Assembly: GCA_023954375.1 (NCBI GenBank)
Contig: JAMLIC010000018.1
Location: 1 to 64,000, forward strand
Origin: Planctomycetota bacterium
GTDB taxonomy: Bacteria > Planctomycetota > J058
DNA length: 64,000 bases
Direction: 5' to 3'
Of the stretch, positions 42,595-51,826 are shown in pieces (the first letter of the stretch is position 1; each line of letters starts with the position of its first letter). The position numbers and the translations under genes are program-made. The notes beneath the pieces were generated by a model. The model saw nothing but the letters and a program-made list of their open reading frames with translations. It was not told the origin of the DNA and ran no database searches.

Positions 42595-44163
42595 TCAGAG
42601 CCCCTGCACGGACCCCGGCGCCGTGATCCGGTAGGCGAGCGTCACCTCGCGCGTCCCGCGGGCGGGGACGCTCACCGTCCAGGCGACGATCCCCTGCGCG
42701 TCGGCGCGGGCGGGCGGCGCGGTCTCCTTCGGATCGACCTCGACCTTCACCTGCTCGAGCTCCGACACCGGCACGCGCTCCTCGAGGAGGAAGGTCGCCG
42801 GGGCGGGCTCGAGGTTCGAGAGCGCGAGCGTGACCTTGCGCGTGATCGTCTGCTTGCCGGTGAGGCGGGTCGTCTCGCGCTCCTCCTTCACCGCGCGGCG
42901 CACGCGCAGGCCGTCGTCGGCGCCCCAGCCGAGGACGAAGCGCTCGCCCGGGGCCACGAAGCCGACCTCGCCGCGGCCCACGTAGCCGCTCTCCCGCAGG
43001 AGCTCGACCGGGCCGGCCAGGACCGGGTGCGGCGACGTGTTGGCCTGCTTGCTCCGCAGGTGGACGAGGACCGACCGCTCCGGCCGCGCGATCCGGTCGA
43101 CCTCGGCCGGGGCCTCGAAGGCGAACACCGGCACGCGGTGCAGGAGCCCCGTCGCGCGGATGCTCGCGCGGGTGGCCGCCGGGAGCGTGCGCGTCTCCCC
43201 GCCGTCGTCGACGCCGGGGAGGTCGGCCGAGCGCCGCGCGTCGGCGCCCTCGCCCGTGGTGGCGATCTCCTCCTCGCGCACGGCGACCGTCACCTTCTTC
43301 TCCTGCCGCCGCTGGACGACGAGGCGGTCGTCCGCGAGGCGCGGCGGCTCGGCGCGCTGCGTGGGCCTGGCGGTGGAGAAGAGGAGCTCCACGTCCTCCC
43401 AGTCCTCGCCGGTGGCCTGCCACACGGCCGCCTCGCACTCGAAGCGCGCGGTCGTCCCGAGCAGCGCGGCGCGGTGGGCGGGCCGCCACAGGGCGCAGGG
43501 GACCATGTAGTCGACCGTGAGCGTCGGCGCGCAGGGGCCGTCGACGAGCACCTCGACCTCGATCGAGGTCTCGAGGGCGCTCAGCGGCTCGGGCGCGTGC
43601 AGGGCGGCGACGGCGCGCCGCGAGCCGAGGTCCTGGAGCTCGAGCCCGAGCGCGCGCTGGCGCTCCCGGAGCTCGCGGGCGGCGGCGAGGAAGCCGTCGA
43701 GGTCACGCGCCCAGCGCTCCTCGAACGCGGCCGCGAAGAGCAGCTCGCGGTTGACCCCGTCGATCACGAGCGACAGCGCCTGCTCGGTGTGGGCCAGGCG
43801 GACCTGGCCGAGCCGCTGCTCGAGCCGGAGGCGGCGGGCCTCGGCGTCTAGGCGCTCCTGCTCGGCGGCCACGACCGCGGCGTCGGGCCGCTGCTCGGCG
43901 CGCCCGATCCGCAGGCGGCGCACGACGCGGGCCTCGAGCACGCGGGCGCCGTCGGTGGCGCGGGCGATCAGGGTGCGGTCGGCGACGACGGGGGCGACGC
44001 CCGTGATCACCAGGCGGTGGCTGCCGGGCGGCAGGGCCGGCGCCTGCCCCTCACGGCGCACCTGCGCGCGGTCCTCGAGCAGGGTGACGCGGCGCACCGG
44101 CGCGGCCAGCGGCCGCGCCGCGGCCGCAATGGGCGAGGCCGGGGCGGGGAGGGCGGTGCTCAC
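42595..44163 (-). CDS. DUF4139/MuiA-like protein (second of a pair)
   Basis: A 522-residue protein of the DUF4140/DUF4139 (mucoidy inhibitor A-like) group: N-terminal strand VRRVTLLEDRAQVRREG, a coiled coil (about 115-180, RLDAEARRLRLEQRL), then the beta-rich DUF4139 region (CALWRPAHRAAL, GEDWEDVELLFSTARP, RFVLGWGADDGLRVRR, VTLALSNLEPAPATF). No signal peptide is present. The GTG start is 2 nt after the stop of the other family member, so they are coupled. The biochemical function of the family is not established. Confidence 0.85.
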   Translation of the reverse strand: MSTALPAPASPIAAAARPLAAPVRRVTLLEDRAQVRREGQAPALPPGSHRLVITGVAPVVADRTLIARATDGARVLEARVVRRLRIGRAEQRPDAAVVAAEQERLDAEARRLRLEQRLGQVRLAHTEQALSLVIDGVNRELLFAAAFEERWARDLDGFLAAARELRERQRALGLELQDLGSRRAVAALHAPEPLSALETSIEVEVLVDGPCAPTLTVDYMVPCALWRPAHRAALLGTTARFECEAAVWQATGEDWEDVELLFSTARPTQRAEPPRLADDRLVVQRRQEKKVTVAVREEEIATTGEGADARRSADLPGVDDGGETRTLPAATRASIRATGLLHRVPVFAFEAPAEVDRIARPERSVLVHLRSKQANTSPHPVLAGPVELLRESGYVGRGEVGFVAPGERFVLGWGADDGLRVRRAVKEERETTRLTGKQTITRKVTLALSNLEPAPATFLLEERVPVSELEQVKVEVDPKETAPPARADAQGIVAWTVSVPARGTREVTLAYRITAPGSVQGL

Positions 44164-44165
44164 GA

Positions 44166-46415
44166 TCAGGGCCTCCGGTTCCCGCCGACGAGCTCGTTCT
44201 TCGCGTCGAGCTCGAGCGCGTAGGTGGCGACGAGCTTCCGCTCCTCGCCCGGCTTCAAGGTCAGGCGCCAGCGGCGGCCGCCGCGCAGGACGCTCCCGTC
44301 CTCCTGGCGGTGGAGGAGCTCCCAGGGCGGGTCGGCGTGCTCCTTGCCAACCGAGACAGCCTGCTCGTCGTCGGCCTTCACCGGCACGACCTCGCGGACC
44401 TCGACCTCCGCCGGGGCGGCGAGCCGCGAGGCGAGGTCGACCACGACCTTGTGCTCGAGGACGAGCCCGCCGCCGAGGAGGCCGGTCGTCTTCTCCTCGA
44501 AGAACGTGTTGCGCGCGACCTTCAGGCCCGGCTCCAGGCCGAGCCCCACGGTCAGCTCGCCGCCCGTCGGGACGGTGCGCAGGGGCGCGGTGACGAGGAA
44601 CTCGTCCTCGAGGTAGACCTCCGCCGGCCCGGCCAGGAGCGGGGCCTCGAGCGGGTTGGTGAGCGTGGCCATGCGCACGGGCTCGTCGCTCTCGCGCGGG
44701 ACGACCACGAGCGTCGTGCGCACGGGCGCCTGGGCCGAGAGGAGCGGGACGTTGTGGAGCGCCCCGTCCGACGGGACGTCCACCAGCCCCTCGGTGTCGT
44801 AGCGGTGATCGTAGGCGCCGACCGACTGCTCGACCCGCGCCGTCAGCGGCGGCAGGGGCAGCCCGCGGACGCCCTCGGCCTCGGACCGGGCCGCGCGCAG
44901 GCGCTGCAGGACGGTCCCGCGCTGGGCCGGGTCGAGGTCGGCCAGGCGGTCGTCCCAGGTGACGCTCCGGAGCTTCCCGGCGGCGGCGCGCCGGTCGTCC
45001 CACGCCGGCATGGCGAGGTCGCCGAAGCGGAGGAGGGCGGCGTCCGGCGCGAGCGGGCCGTCGTCGAAGGACATGCTGCCGTCGGCCGTGAGGAGCCCCG
45101 ACCCCCCGCCGCTCCGGGCGGCGCCCTCGCGGCGCCCGGCGGCGCCGCCGGGCGCCGCGCCGCCCCGCCTCTTCGCCGCCTCCGCCAGCGGAGCCGCCGC
45201 CGGCATGCGCGCCATCGAGGCCATGGCCATGCGCGGCGGCGGGGCCGGCGCGGGCCTGGCGGGGGGCGGGGCCGCGCCGTAGAGCACGTCGCCGGCGGCC
45301 GGCCCGAACGGGTCGACCTCGTCGTCGTCCGTGAGGTCGAACCCCTCGTCCTCCTCGCGCTCACCCGACTCGTAGCCGACCTCGATGACCGGGGCCGCGA
45401 ACGGGTCGGCCGGCGCCGCCGCGCGCTCCTGCGCCTCGAAGTACGCCAGCGCCTCCGTGGCCGACATGGGCGCCGGCTCCCCCCGCGCCGTCGTCGTCAG
45501 CGCCCGCTGCAGCCCCTCGAGCAGGGCCTCGCCCGCGGTCGGCGGCTCGCGCCACGCGCGGCGCGCCGGCGGGGGCTGGCGCCGGCCGATGCGCAGGGAG
45601 CGCAGCTCGGGCAGCTCGGTCTCGCGCAGCAGGTCGGCCGTGGAGAGGAACAGCCGCACGCGCGTCCAGGGCTCGCCGGTGCGCTGGGTCACGTGGGCGC
45701 GCACCCCGAGGCTCGCGGAGCGGCCGTCGCGCGCCAGCCGCAGCACGTAGGAGGGGACCCACCAGGCGCCCGGGACGCGGTACTCCAGCCGCAGCGTCGC
45801 GCCCGCGGGCGCCGGCGCGGTGAGGCGAAGGACCACGCGCTTGCTCACGGCGTCGGCCCGCGCGTCGCGCGCCGCGCGCGCCTCGGCCTCCCGGCGCTCG
45901 AGGCGCGCGAGCTCCTCCTGCGCCGCCTGGAGCTGGACGCCGAGCTGCTCGCGCTCCTCGAGGCGCGCGGCGCGCAGGCGGGCCGTCCAGTCGAGCACGC
46001 CCTCGAAGGTGGCCGCCGACGCCGGGCGCGGGGGCTCCTTGCCCTCCCAGGAGGGGAGGCCGAGCGAGATCCGGTCGACCTGCCCCAGCTCGCCGTCGAT
46101 CACCTCGGCCCGGTGGCGCAGGTCGGCGATCCGCCGCTCGACCGCCTTGAGCTCCTCGCGCGAGGGCGGCTCGAGGAGCGCGCCCAGCGGCGGGACCACC
46201 GCCTCGGCGCGCACGTCGGCCGGCCGGGGGGCATCGGCGTCGTCGGCCAGCACGGCCACGCGCACGCTGTCGTCGTCGATGCACAGGGGCAGGCCCACGA
46301 GGGCCAGGAGGCCCGCCTGCCCGGGGGCGAGGTCGGCCACCCGGGTGACGACGGCGCCCTTGCGGAACACCTGCACCTCCCGGATCGCCGACTCGAGGAC
46401 GACGGGTTCGGTCAC
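44166..46415 (-). CDS. DUF4139/MuiA-like protein (first of a pair)
   Basis: A 749-residue relative of the next gene: N-terminal strand IREVQVFRKGAVVTRV, coiled coil (about 165-200, EREQLGVQLQAAQEELARLERREAEA), GAWWVPSYVLRLA, EPWTRVRLFLSTAD and a C-terminal DUF4139 part (VGLGLEPGLKVARNTFFEEK). A long acidic then Ala/Gly/Met/Pro-rich insert (about 340-470) splits the fold. GTG at 46415 with GGAGGGGGGAG upstream and a TAGGAT box 30 nt up. Tandem, coupled paralogues suggest a heteromeric assembly, which is inference. Confidence 0.85.
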   Translation of the reverse strand: MTEPVVLESAIREVQVFRKGAVVTRVADLAPGQAGLLALVGLPLCIDDDSVRVAVLADDADAPRPADVRAEAVVPPLGALLEPPSREELKAVERRIADLRHRAEVIDGELGQVDRISLGLPSWEGKEPPRPASAATFEGVLDWTARLRAARLEEREQLGVQLQAAQEELARLERREAEARAARDARADAVSKRVVLRLTAPAPAGATLRLEYRVPGAWWVPSYVLRLARDGRSASLGVRAHVTQRTGEPWTRVRLFLSTADLLRETELPELRSLRIGRRQPPPARRAWREPPTAGEALLEGLQRALTTTARGEPAPMSATEALAYFEAQERAAAPADPFAAPVIEVGYESGEREEDEGFDLTDDDEVDPFGPAAGDVLYGAAPPPARPAPAPPPRMAMASMARMPAAAPLAEAAKRRGGAAPGGAAGRREGAARSGGGSGLLTADGSMSFDDGPLAPDAALLRFGDLAMPAWDDRRAAAGKLRSVTWDDRLADLDPAQRGTVLQRLRAARSEAEGVRGLPLPPLTARVEQSVGAYDHRYDTEGLVDVPSDGALHNVPLLSAQAPVRTTLVVVPRESDEPVRMATLTNPLEAPLLAGPAEVYLEDEFLVTAPLRTVPTGGELTVGLGLEPGLKVARNTFFEEKTTGLLGGGLVLEHKVVVDLASRLAAPAEVEVREVVPVKADDEQAVSVGKEHADPPWELLHRQEDGSVLRGGRRWRLTLKPGEERKLVATYALELDAKNELVGGNRRP

Positions 46416-46445
46416 GGCTCCCCCCTCCAGGCGCTGCGAGGAGGG

Positions 46446-46451
46446 ATCCTA
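46446..46451 (-). promoter_or_regulatory. -10-like box TAGGAT for the DUF4139 pair
   Basis: TAGGAT on the minus strand, 30 nt before the GTG at 46415 and upstream of its strong ribosome site. Confidence 0.35.
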
Positions 46452-46523
46452 GCCGCGGCGGGGCGGCCAGGCGACCCGCTCTCGGTTGACCAACCAGCGC
46501 CGCCCGCTGACGATGACCCCTGA

Positions 46524-46736
46524 ATGAGCAAGCGGTCACGCGGCTGGACGGTCGGGTCGTTACGCGGCGAGGCGCGCCCGCGCGCGGGCGTCCTCGCGCC
46601 CGACGCGCCGTCGCGCGCGGCCGGCCTGTCGACGCCGCCCCCGGCGAAGCTCGGGCAGGGGTGCTGCCGGAGCATGTGCTTCGGCTGCCCGTGGGCCGAC
46701 GCGGTCCGGCGCGGGCTCCTGCCGCCGCCCTACTGA
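46524..46736 (+). CDS. Small protein with a CCxxxCxxCPW motif
   Basis: A 70-residue protein: basic N-terminal half, then GQGCCRSMCFGCPW with C47, C48, C52 and C55. The motif resembles small conserved bacterial proteins with a CC-x3-C-x2-CP cluster (DUF5522-like). It overlaps the 3' end of pheT by 7 nt on the opposite strand. The ATG at 46524 is in a 4-base overlap with no gene and lacks a clear ribosome site, so expression is not certain; the motif is the main evidence. Confidence 0.6.
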   Translation: MSKRSRGWTVGSLRGEARPRAGVLAPDAPSRAAGLSTPPPAKLGQGCCRSMCFGCPWADAVRRGLLPPPY

Positions 46737-48550
46737 CCTCCGACCACCTCGCGCAGGGCGTCCAGCCGCACCTCGAACGCGACCGCCGGCGAGTAGAGCC
46801 CCCAGCGCGTGAGCACCTCGGGGTGGACCTCGCCGAGCACGCCCAGCTCCGCGCCGCGGGCGACGATCGCCGTCGCCCGGCCCGGGATGAAGCTCGGGTG
46901 CTCGCGCACGACGAGCTGGTAGCCCTCGCCGAACGCCAGCCCGAACGAGCGCAGGAGCTGGTCGAGGACGCCCTGCAGCTCGCTGAAGCCGGCCCGGTCG
47001 TGCACGAGGAGCGCCGCGAGGCGCTGCTCGGTGCGCGAGGCCAGGTTCTGCGACGCGTCCCACACGGCCACCTCGCCCGCCTCGAACACGCGGTGCGGGT
47101 AGACGGCGCCCGTCGAGCGGCGCTCCACCTCGAGGAGCGTCGGGACGACCCAGTCGCGCACGACCGCGTAGTTGCGGTTCATGACGTTCTGGATCCGCAC
47201 CAGCGCCCCGCCGTGGAGGGGCCCGAAGCCGTCCTCGGCGCCCTCGCCGAGGTTCATCCGCGCGCGGACCTCCTCGACCGAGGTGAGGAGGTTGCCGATC
47301 GCCTCCTCGTAGCCGAGCCCGAGCATGCGCTCGCGCGCCACGTCGGCGAACACCGTCATGGGCGCCAGGGCGCCGACGGTGAACTCCTCGGGCATGAGCG
47401 GCGCGAGGCGGTCGTAGCCGCGGGAGATGGCGAAGTCCTCGATCGCGTCGACCGCGTGCAGGTAGTCGACCCGGTAGGCCGGCGTGGTGACGCGCAGCCG
47501 CTCTCCCTGCCGCGCCACCTCCAGCCCGAAGGCGTCGAGCCACCGGGCCACCTCGTCCGCGGCCAGGTCCGGCTCGCCCAGGAGGCGCCGCACCTCGGCC
47601 GCCTCGACCTCGATGCTGCGCCGGTCCTCGAGCGGATGCGGCGCCTGGACCTCGGGGCCGCGGGGCGTGTCGAAGGGGTAGATCGTGCGCACGGGCTCGA
47701 TCCGGGCCCCGCGGTCGGCGAGGTTGGCGGCGAGGACGTTGGCCGCCAGGAGCACCTGGTCGAGCGTCGTGCCGGTGACCTCGACGAACAGCTCGGACAT
47801 CCCGGCCACGACGCGGCCGAGGCCCTGGCTGTTGATGATCGGCGGGAAGGAGAGGACCTCGCCCCGGGCGTCGACCAGGAGCGGGGCCCGGTCCGCGCCC
47901 TGGAGGGCGGCCGCGAACTCGCGCCCGGTGGGGTGGTCCCGCAGGACCTCCGCCGGCGTCCAGGGCCGCCCCCAGCGCGCGGCGTCGATCGGCCGGCCGG
48001 CGCCGTCCCTCGCGTCGCCCGGGTTGGGCGGCGTGAGCGGGACGAACGCGTGCTCCTTCGCCTCGAGCGGGGCCGCGAGGTAGCGCACGGGCCAGGTGAT
48101 GCGGGCCGCGTCGTAGATGCCGATCGCCACGCTCTTGCGCTGCCGCCCGAAGTTGCGCGACAGGACCTCCTGCGCGGAGATGAACGCCAGCAGCCCCGGC
48201 TCGTCGACGGTCCAGCCGCGCGCGACGAAGCCGGCCACGAACGGCCGCACTTGCTCGACCGACGGGTCGACCTCGATCGTGCCCGCCGGCGCCGCGTCGC
48301 CCGCGAAGCAGGGGTAGGTGTCCGGCCGCCCGCGCCGGCGCTGCCGGATCGCCCGCGCGATCCCCTCGACGCACCAGGTGTCGGGCCGGTTCGTGTCCTG
48401 GAGCTCGACCTTGGCCTCGTCCGGGGTCGAGTGGCGGCGCTTGAGCTCGCCCTTGACCAGCGCCGACAGGCGGTCGAGGTCGTCGAGCGACAACGACGCC
48501 TCGCCCGCGAGCGCCCGGAGGTCCGCCATGGGGAAGGTGATGTGCGGCAT
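46730..48550 (-). CDS. pheT: Phenylalanine-tRNA ligase beta subunit, archaeal/eukaryotic type
   Basis: Beta subunit of PheRS; with PheS it charges tRNA-Phe and edits Tyr. The 606-residue protein is the short archaeal/eukaryotic form, not the near-800-residue bacterial form: it starts MPHITFPMADL without the tRNA-binding EMAP domain, has KVELQDTNRPDTWCVEGIAR near residue 45, a B3/B4 region (PPIINSQGLGRV), a B5 region, and ends without the anticodon-binding FDX-ACB domain. ATG at 48550 lies 2 nt after the pheS stop. Archaeal-type PheRS is known in bacteria chiefly from spirochaetes. Confidence 0.93.
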   Translation of the reverse strand: MPHITFPMADLRALAGEASLSLDDLDRLSALVKGELKRRHSTPDEAKVELQDTNRPDTWCVEGIARAIRQRRRGRPDTYPCFAGDAAPAGTIEVDPSVEQVRPFVAGFVARGWTVDEPGLLAFISAQEVLSRNFGRQRKSVAIGIYDAARITWPVRYLAAPLEAKEHAFVPLTPPNPGDARDGAGRPIDAARWGRPWTPAEVLRDHPTGREFAAALQGADRAPLLVDARGEVLSFPPIINSQGLGRVVAGMSELFVEVTGTTLDQVLLAANVLAANLADRGARIEPVRTIYPFDTPRGPEVQAPHPLEDRRSIEVEAAEVRRLLGEPDLAADEVARWLDAFGLEVARQGERLRVTTPAYRVDYLHAVDAIEDFAISRGYDRLAPLMPEEFTVGALAPMTVFADVARERMLGLGYEEAIGNLLTSVEEVRARMNLGEGAEDGFGPLHGGALVRIQNVMNRNYAVVRDWVVPTLLEVERRSTGAVYPHRVFEAGEVAVWDASQNLASRTEQRLAALLVHDRAGFSELQGVLDQLLRSFGLAFGEGYQLVVREHPSFIPGRATAIVARGAELGVLGEVHPEVLTRWGLYSPAVAFEVRLDALREVVGGQ

Positions 48551-48552
48551 GG

Positions 48553-50115
48553 CTACTTCAGCCTCAAGGACCCGAGGCCATCGGGGGCGTTGTTGGTGAA
48601 CAGGTGGCGGATGTCGCGGATCCCGAGCGCGACCATGGCCATGCGGTCGAGCCCGAGGCCCCAGGCGATCACCGTGCTCTCGACGCCGTGCGGTCGCGTG
48701 ACCTCCGGGCGGAAGATCCCCGCGCCGCCCAGCTCCATCCAGCCGAGCTCGGGGTGGCGCATGTGCACCTCGACCGACGGCTCGGTGAACGGGAAGTAGG
48801 CGGGCACGAACTTCACCTCGGGGGCCTTCGCCACCTGCCGGGCGAAGAGCTCGAGGAGCCCGAGGAGGTGGCGGAACGAGGTCCGCTCCGACGAGACGAT
48901 CCCCTCGATCTGGAAGAAGTCGGGCGCGTGCGTCTCGTCGACGTCGTCGTAGCGGAAGCAGCGGGCCATGCCGAAGTACTTGCCCGGCGTCTTCACCGCC
49001 TGGAGCGCGCGCGCCGAGAGCACGGTCCCCTGGCTCCTGAGGACCAGCCGCCGCGTCCGCCGGCGGTCGAAGGCGTAGTTCCAGCCGCGCGAGCCGGAGC
49101 GGCCCTCGCCCTCGTGCTCGAGCGCCACCGGCTCGAGGGCGCCGCCCTCGATCTCGCGGGCGAAGACGTGCTCGCCCGGGCGCGCGGCGTCCTCGACGAA
49201 GTAGACGTCGTGGATCTCGCGCGCCGGGTGGAACTGCGGCAGGAACAGGGCGTCCATGTTCCAGAACTCGGGCTCGACGACCGAGCCGGTCATCTCCTCG
49301 AAGCCGAGCGCGAGCAGCGTCTGCTTCACCTGGTCGAGGAAGGCGCGGTACGGGTTGCGCCGCGCGCTCGGGGTGTAGGGCGGGTGGGCGACGTTGAAGG
49401 CGCGGAAGGAGGCGTCGCGCCACGAGCCGTCCTTGAGCATCTGCGGCGTGAGCTGGGCGACCTGCGGGCCGGACGACGGGCCCCCCAGGCCCGCCCGGGC
49501 GGCCGCGCCCGCGGGGGTCAGCGCGTAGCGGCGGACCCGCGCCTCCTGGCGCTCGAAGGGCTCGCCGCCCTTCTTGCCGCGCTTCGCGGGCAGCCGCGCC
49601 TCGACGTCCTGCAGCAGCGCCGGCTCGAGCGAGGCCGGGTCGAGGCCCTCGGGGGCGTCGGCCAGGCGGCGCAGGAGGGCCTCGCGGGCCTCGTGGACCG
49701 CCCAGCCGCCGCCCGGCGCGGCGGAGACCCGCGGGCCGTCGACGACGACGAGGCCGGCCTTCTTGAGCGCGCCGAAGGCGGCGCCGACGGTGGCCTTGTC
49801 GAGGCCGGGGAGGTCCTGCGCCTCCTGGATCGTCGCCGGCCCCTGCTCGAGGCGGCGGCGGATGCGCAGCTCGGGCACCCCCTGCTCGGCCTGCGCCCGC
49901 CCGGCGTCGGTGATCACCAGGCGGACGGTGGCCTCCTCCTCGCGGGCGAGGAGGCCGCGGGCGACGAGCCCCTCGGCGCTCGACTGGGCCTGGTCGGGGC
50001 GCAGCCCGGCCCGGGGGGCCAGCGCGGCCACGACCTCGGGGGCGGCGGCCGCCGCGCGCAGGACGGCGGCCTCGTTGGGCGTGAGGGGGGCGCCGCCCCC
50101 CGGGGTGTCGGTCAT
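48553..50115 (-). CDS. pheS: Phenylalanine-tRNA ligase alpha subunit, archaeal/eukaryotic type
   Basis: Catalytic subunit of PheRS. The 520-residue protein has an N-terminal winged-helix region (about 10-200) as in archaeal/eukaryotic PheS, in place of the coiled coil of bacterial PheS, then the class II core: motif 2 (KYFGMARCFRYDDVDETHAPDFFQ, in part) and motif 3 GLGLDRMAMVALGIRDIRHL. FWNMDALFLPQFHPAREIHD is the phenylalanine-site region. ATG at 50115; pheT follows after 2 nt and an eRF1-like gene precedes by 56 bp. Confidence 0.95.
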   Translation of the reverse strand: MTDTPGGGAPLTPNEAAVLRAAAAAPEVVAALAPRAGLRPDQAQSSAEGLVARGLLAREEEATVRLVITDAGRAQAEQGVPELRIRRRLEQGPATIQEAQDLPGLDKATVGAAFGALKKAGLVVVDGPRVSAAPGGGWAVHEAREALLRRLADAPEGLDPASLEPALLQDVEARLPAKRGKKGGEPFERQEARVRRYALTPAGAAARAGLGGPSSGPQVAQLTPQMLKDGSWRDASFRAFNVAHPPYTPSARRNPYRAFLDQVKQTLLALGFEEMTGSVVEPEFWNMDALFLPQFHPAREIHDVYFVEDAARPGEHVFAREIEGGALEPVALEHEGEGRSGSRGWNYAFDRRRTRRLVLRSQGTVLSARALQAVKTPGKYFGMARCFRYDDVDETHAPDFFQIEGIVSSERTSFRHLLGLLELFARQVAKAPEVKFVPAYFPFTEPSVEVHMRHPELGWMELGGAGIFRPEVTRPHGVESTVIAWGLGLDRMAMVALGIRDIRHLFTNNAPDGLGSLRLK

Positions 50116-50171
50116 CGTGGCTCGGCCTCGCCTCGGCGAGACGCCGGACGGGCGCTCGCCTGTGACGCCGG

Positions 50172-51467
50172 CTACTTGAACCGGAGGAGGGCCGCCATGC
50201 CACCCATGCCGGCGACCTCGTCGCGGGCGTAGTTCACGTGCTCGACGCGGGCGCCGGTCATGATCGCGAGCTCGACCGCCTCGTCGACGATGTCCGGCAC
50301 GCGCACGGTGGCCCGCTTGCAGAGCGGGCACTCGACCAGCGTCGGCGTGCGCTCCTGCTCGTCCTGCGGCCGCTGGAAGAGGAAGTGGCACTCCGGGCAC
50401 TCGCGCCCGGGCAGGGTCAGCCCGTCCTGCACGACCAGCGTGCGCACCTGCCCGAAGAACAGCGCGCGCAGCGTGTCGTCGAGGCCGGTCGTTCCGAGCC
50501 CCTCGCGGCCGAGGTTGTTCTTCACGAGCTTCAGGAGCTCGCGCTCCTTCTCCTCCTCGATCCGGGCCTCGATCGCCACGATCCGCCGGCGGGCCTCGTC
50601 GCGCGAGACGTCGAGCGGGATGTCCTCGCGCGCGACGACCTTCTGCTTCAGGTAGGTGTGCAGGTGGTCCTCGAGCAGCGGCAGGACCTCGCGCGTGCCG
50701 CCGAGGATCAGCCGGTCGAAGGGGCGCAGGCGGAAGCGGCGGAAGGCGCGGTCGGCGACGGTCCGCAGGTACTGGTGCAGGACGTAGAGGTCGTGGCGCT
50801 CGATGCGCCGCTCGTCGAGGCCGTGGTAGCCGCCGGTGCCGATCGAGGCGACGGCCCCGCCCTGGACCGAGCCGGGGGCGGCGCCGCGCTTGGAGGGCGC
50901 CGCCGGCGCGGCGGACCGGCGCCGCTGCGGGCCGGCCTCCTGCACGCGGTCGTCGGGGCCGACGGGCTCGCCCGTGAGCTCCTCCCAGCCCTCGATCTCG
51001 CCCAGGTAGACCTCGAAGATGCGGGCGCGCCGCGAGTCGGTGAGGATCACGCCGTAGCGCTCGTACTGGTCGATGAGGCTCGACAGCGGCGAGGCGTAGG
51101 GGCTGCGGTCGACGACGACGCGGTCGCGCAGGTCGAGGGGCAGCGAGATCGTCTCGAGGTCGCCGTTGCCGGCGAAGATCGCGTGCGCGCCGCGGCCCTG
51201 CGCCGGCATGCGCCCGACGAGGTCCTCGGCCGCCTCGCGCGCCCGCTCGAGCAGCCCCCGCGCCGCCTTCTTGCGCGCGTCGTCCCAGCCGGTGTCCGCC
51301 TCGATCTGCGCCTCGCCCTCGCGCAGGAGGTTCTTCAGCACCGCGCGCCGCTCGTTGTGAGGGCCCCAGCCCTTCACGTAGAGCGACACGAACGGCGCCT
51401 CGCCCCGCGGCATGGCGATGAGCTGGGCGATCCGGTCCTGGGTGAGCACATCGCGCGCGTCGGCCAT
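50172..51467 (-). CDS. eRF1/aRF1-like release-factor-family protein (baeRF type)
   Basis: A 431-residue protein of the eRF1 superfamily found in some bacteria and archaea. The N-terminal 120 residues hold VSLYVKGWGP; the middle domain (about 135-280) has YGVILTDSRRARIFEVYLGE and TGGYHG at 211-216, where release factors carry GGQ, followed by DERRIERHDLYVLHQY as in the helix after GGQ; the C-terminal domain has FDRLILGGTREVL and two CxxC pairs (CPEC, CPLC) forming a zinc ribbon. With Gln absent, ribosomal peptide release is doubtful. ATG at 51467 with GAGAGGAGA upstream. Heads the pheS-pheT operon. Confidence 0.9.
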   Translation of the reverse strand: MADARDVLTQDRIAQLIAMPRGEAPFVSLYVKGWGPHNERRAVLKNLLREGEAQIEADTGWDDARKKAARGLLERAREAAEDLVGRMPAQGRGAHAIFAGNGDLETISLPLDLRDRVVVDRSPYASPLSSLIDQYERYGVILTDSRRARIFEVYLGEIEGWEELTGEPVGPDDRVQEAGPQRRRSAAPAAPSKRGAAPGSVQGGAVASIGTGGYHGLDERRIERHDLYVLHQYLRTVADRAFRRFRLRPFDRLILGGTREVLPLLEDHLHTYLKQKVVAREDIPLDVSRDEARRRIVAIEARIEEEKERELLKLVKNNLGREGLGTTGLDDTLRALFFGQVRTLVVQDGLTLPGRECPECHFLFQRPQDEQERTPTLVECPLCKRATVRVPDIVDEAVELAIMTGARVEHVNYARDEVAGMGGMAALLRFK

Positions 51468-51497
51468 CTGACGTCTCCTCTCATCCGCGAGACGGCG

Positions 51498-51503
51498 ATG
51501 ATA
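51498..51503 (-). promoter_or_regulatory. -10-like box TATCAT for the eRF1-like/pheST operon
   Basis: TATCAT on the minus strand, 30 nt before the ATG at 51467, upstream of the GAGAGGAGA site. The rest of the gene-free stretch 51468-51826 holds no feature I can name except the opposing candidate promoter at its far end. Confidence 0.4.
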
Positions 51504-51788
51504 GCGCCGTCCCACGGCCGCGACCGGCGGTCCAGCGCCGTCCCCGCCCGGACGATCGGGCGAGGACTTACGCGAGCGCGGCGGCCACAGCGACTCGTGC
51601 GCGGGAGTGGGAAGCGTCTGGCGTGCCACGCGCTCATGCTCGCCACCCGTCGCCCTGGCCCGCCCGCCGGTGGGGCGCCGCGGCCGCAAGTCGCTCGCCG
51701 GCCTCGGCGGCGCACCGGCGCGAGGCCGCCGCTCACGCGCTCGCCATGCGGCGGGGACGGGCGCGCCCGGCGCCCGGCCACCTGTCCG

Positions 51789-51818
51789 TTGTGTCCCACG
51801 CGAGCGCGGGCGTATGAT
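51789..51818 (+). promoter_or_regulatory. Candidate promoter, leaderless start at 51827
   Basis: TTGTGT (51789-51794) and TATGAT (51813-51818) spaced by 18 bp; the box ends 8 nt before the GTG at 51827. TATGAT is a 5/6 match to the -10 consensus. Confidence 0.45.
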
Positions 51819-51826
51819 CGCCGGAC

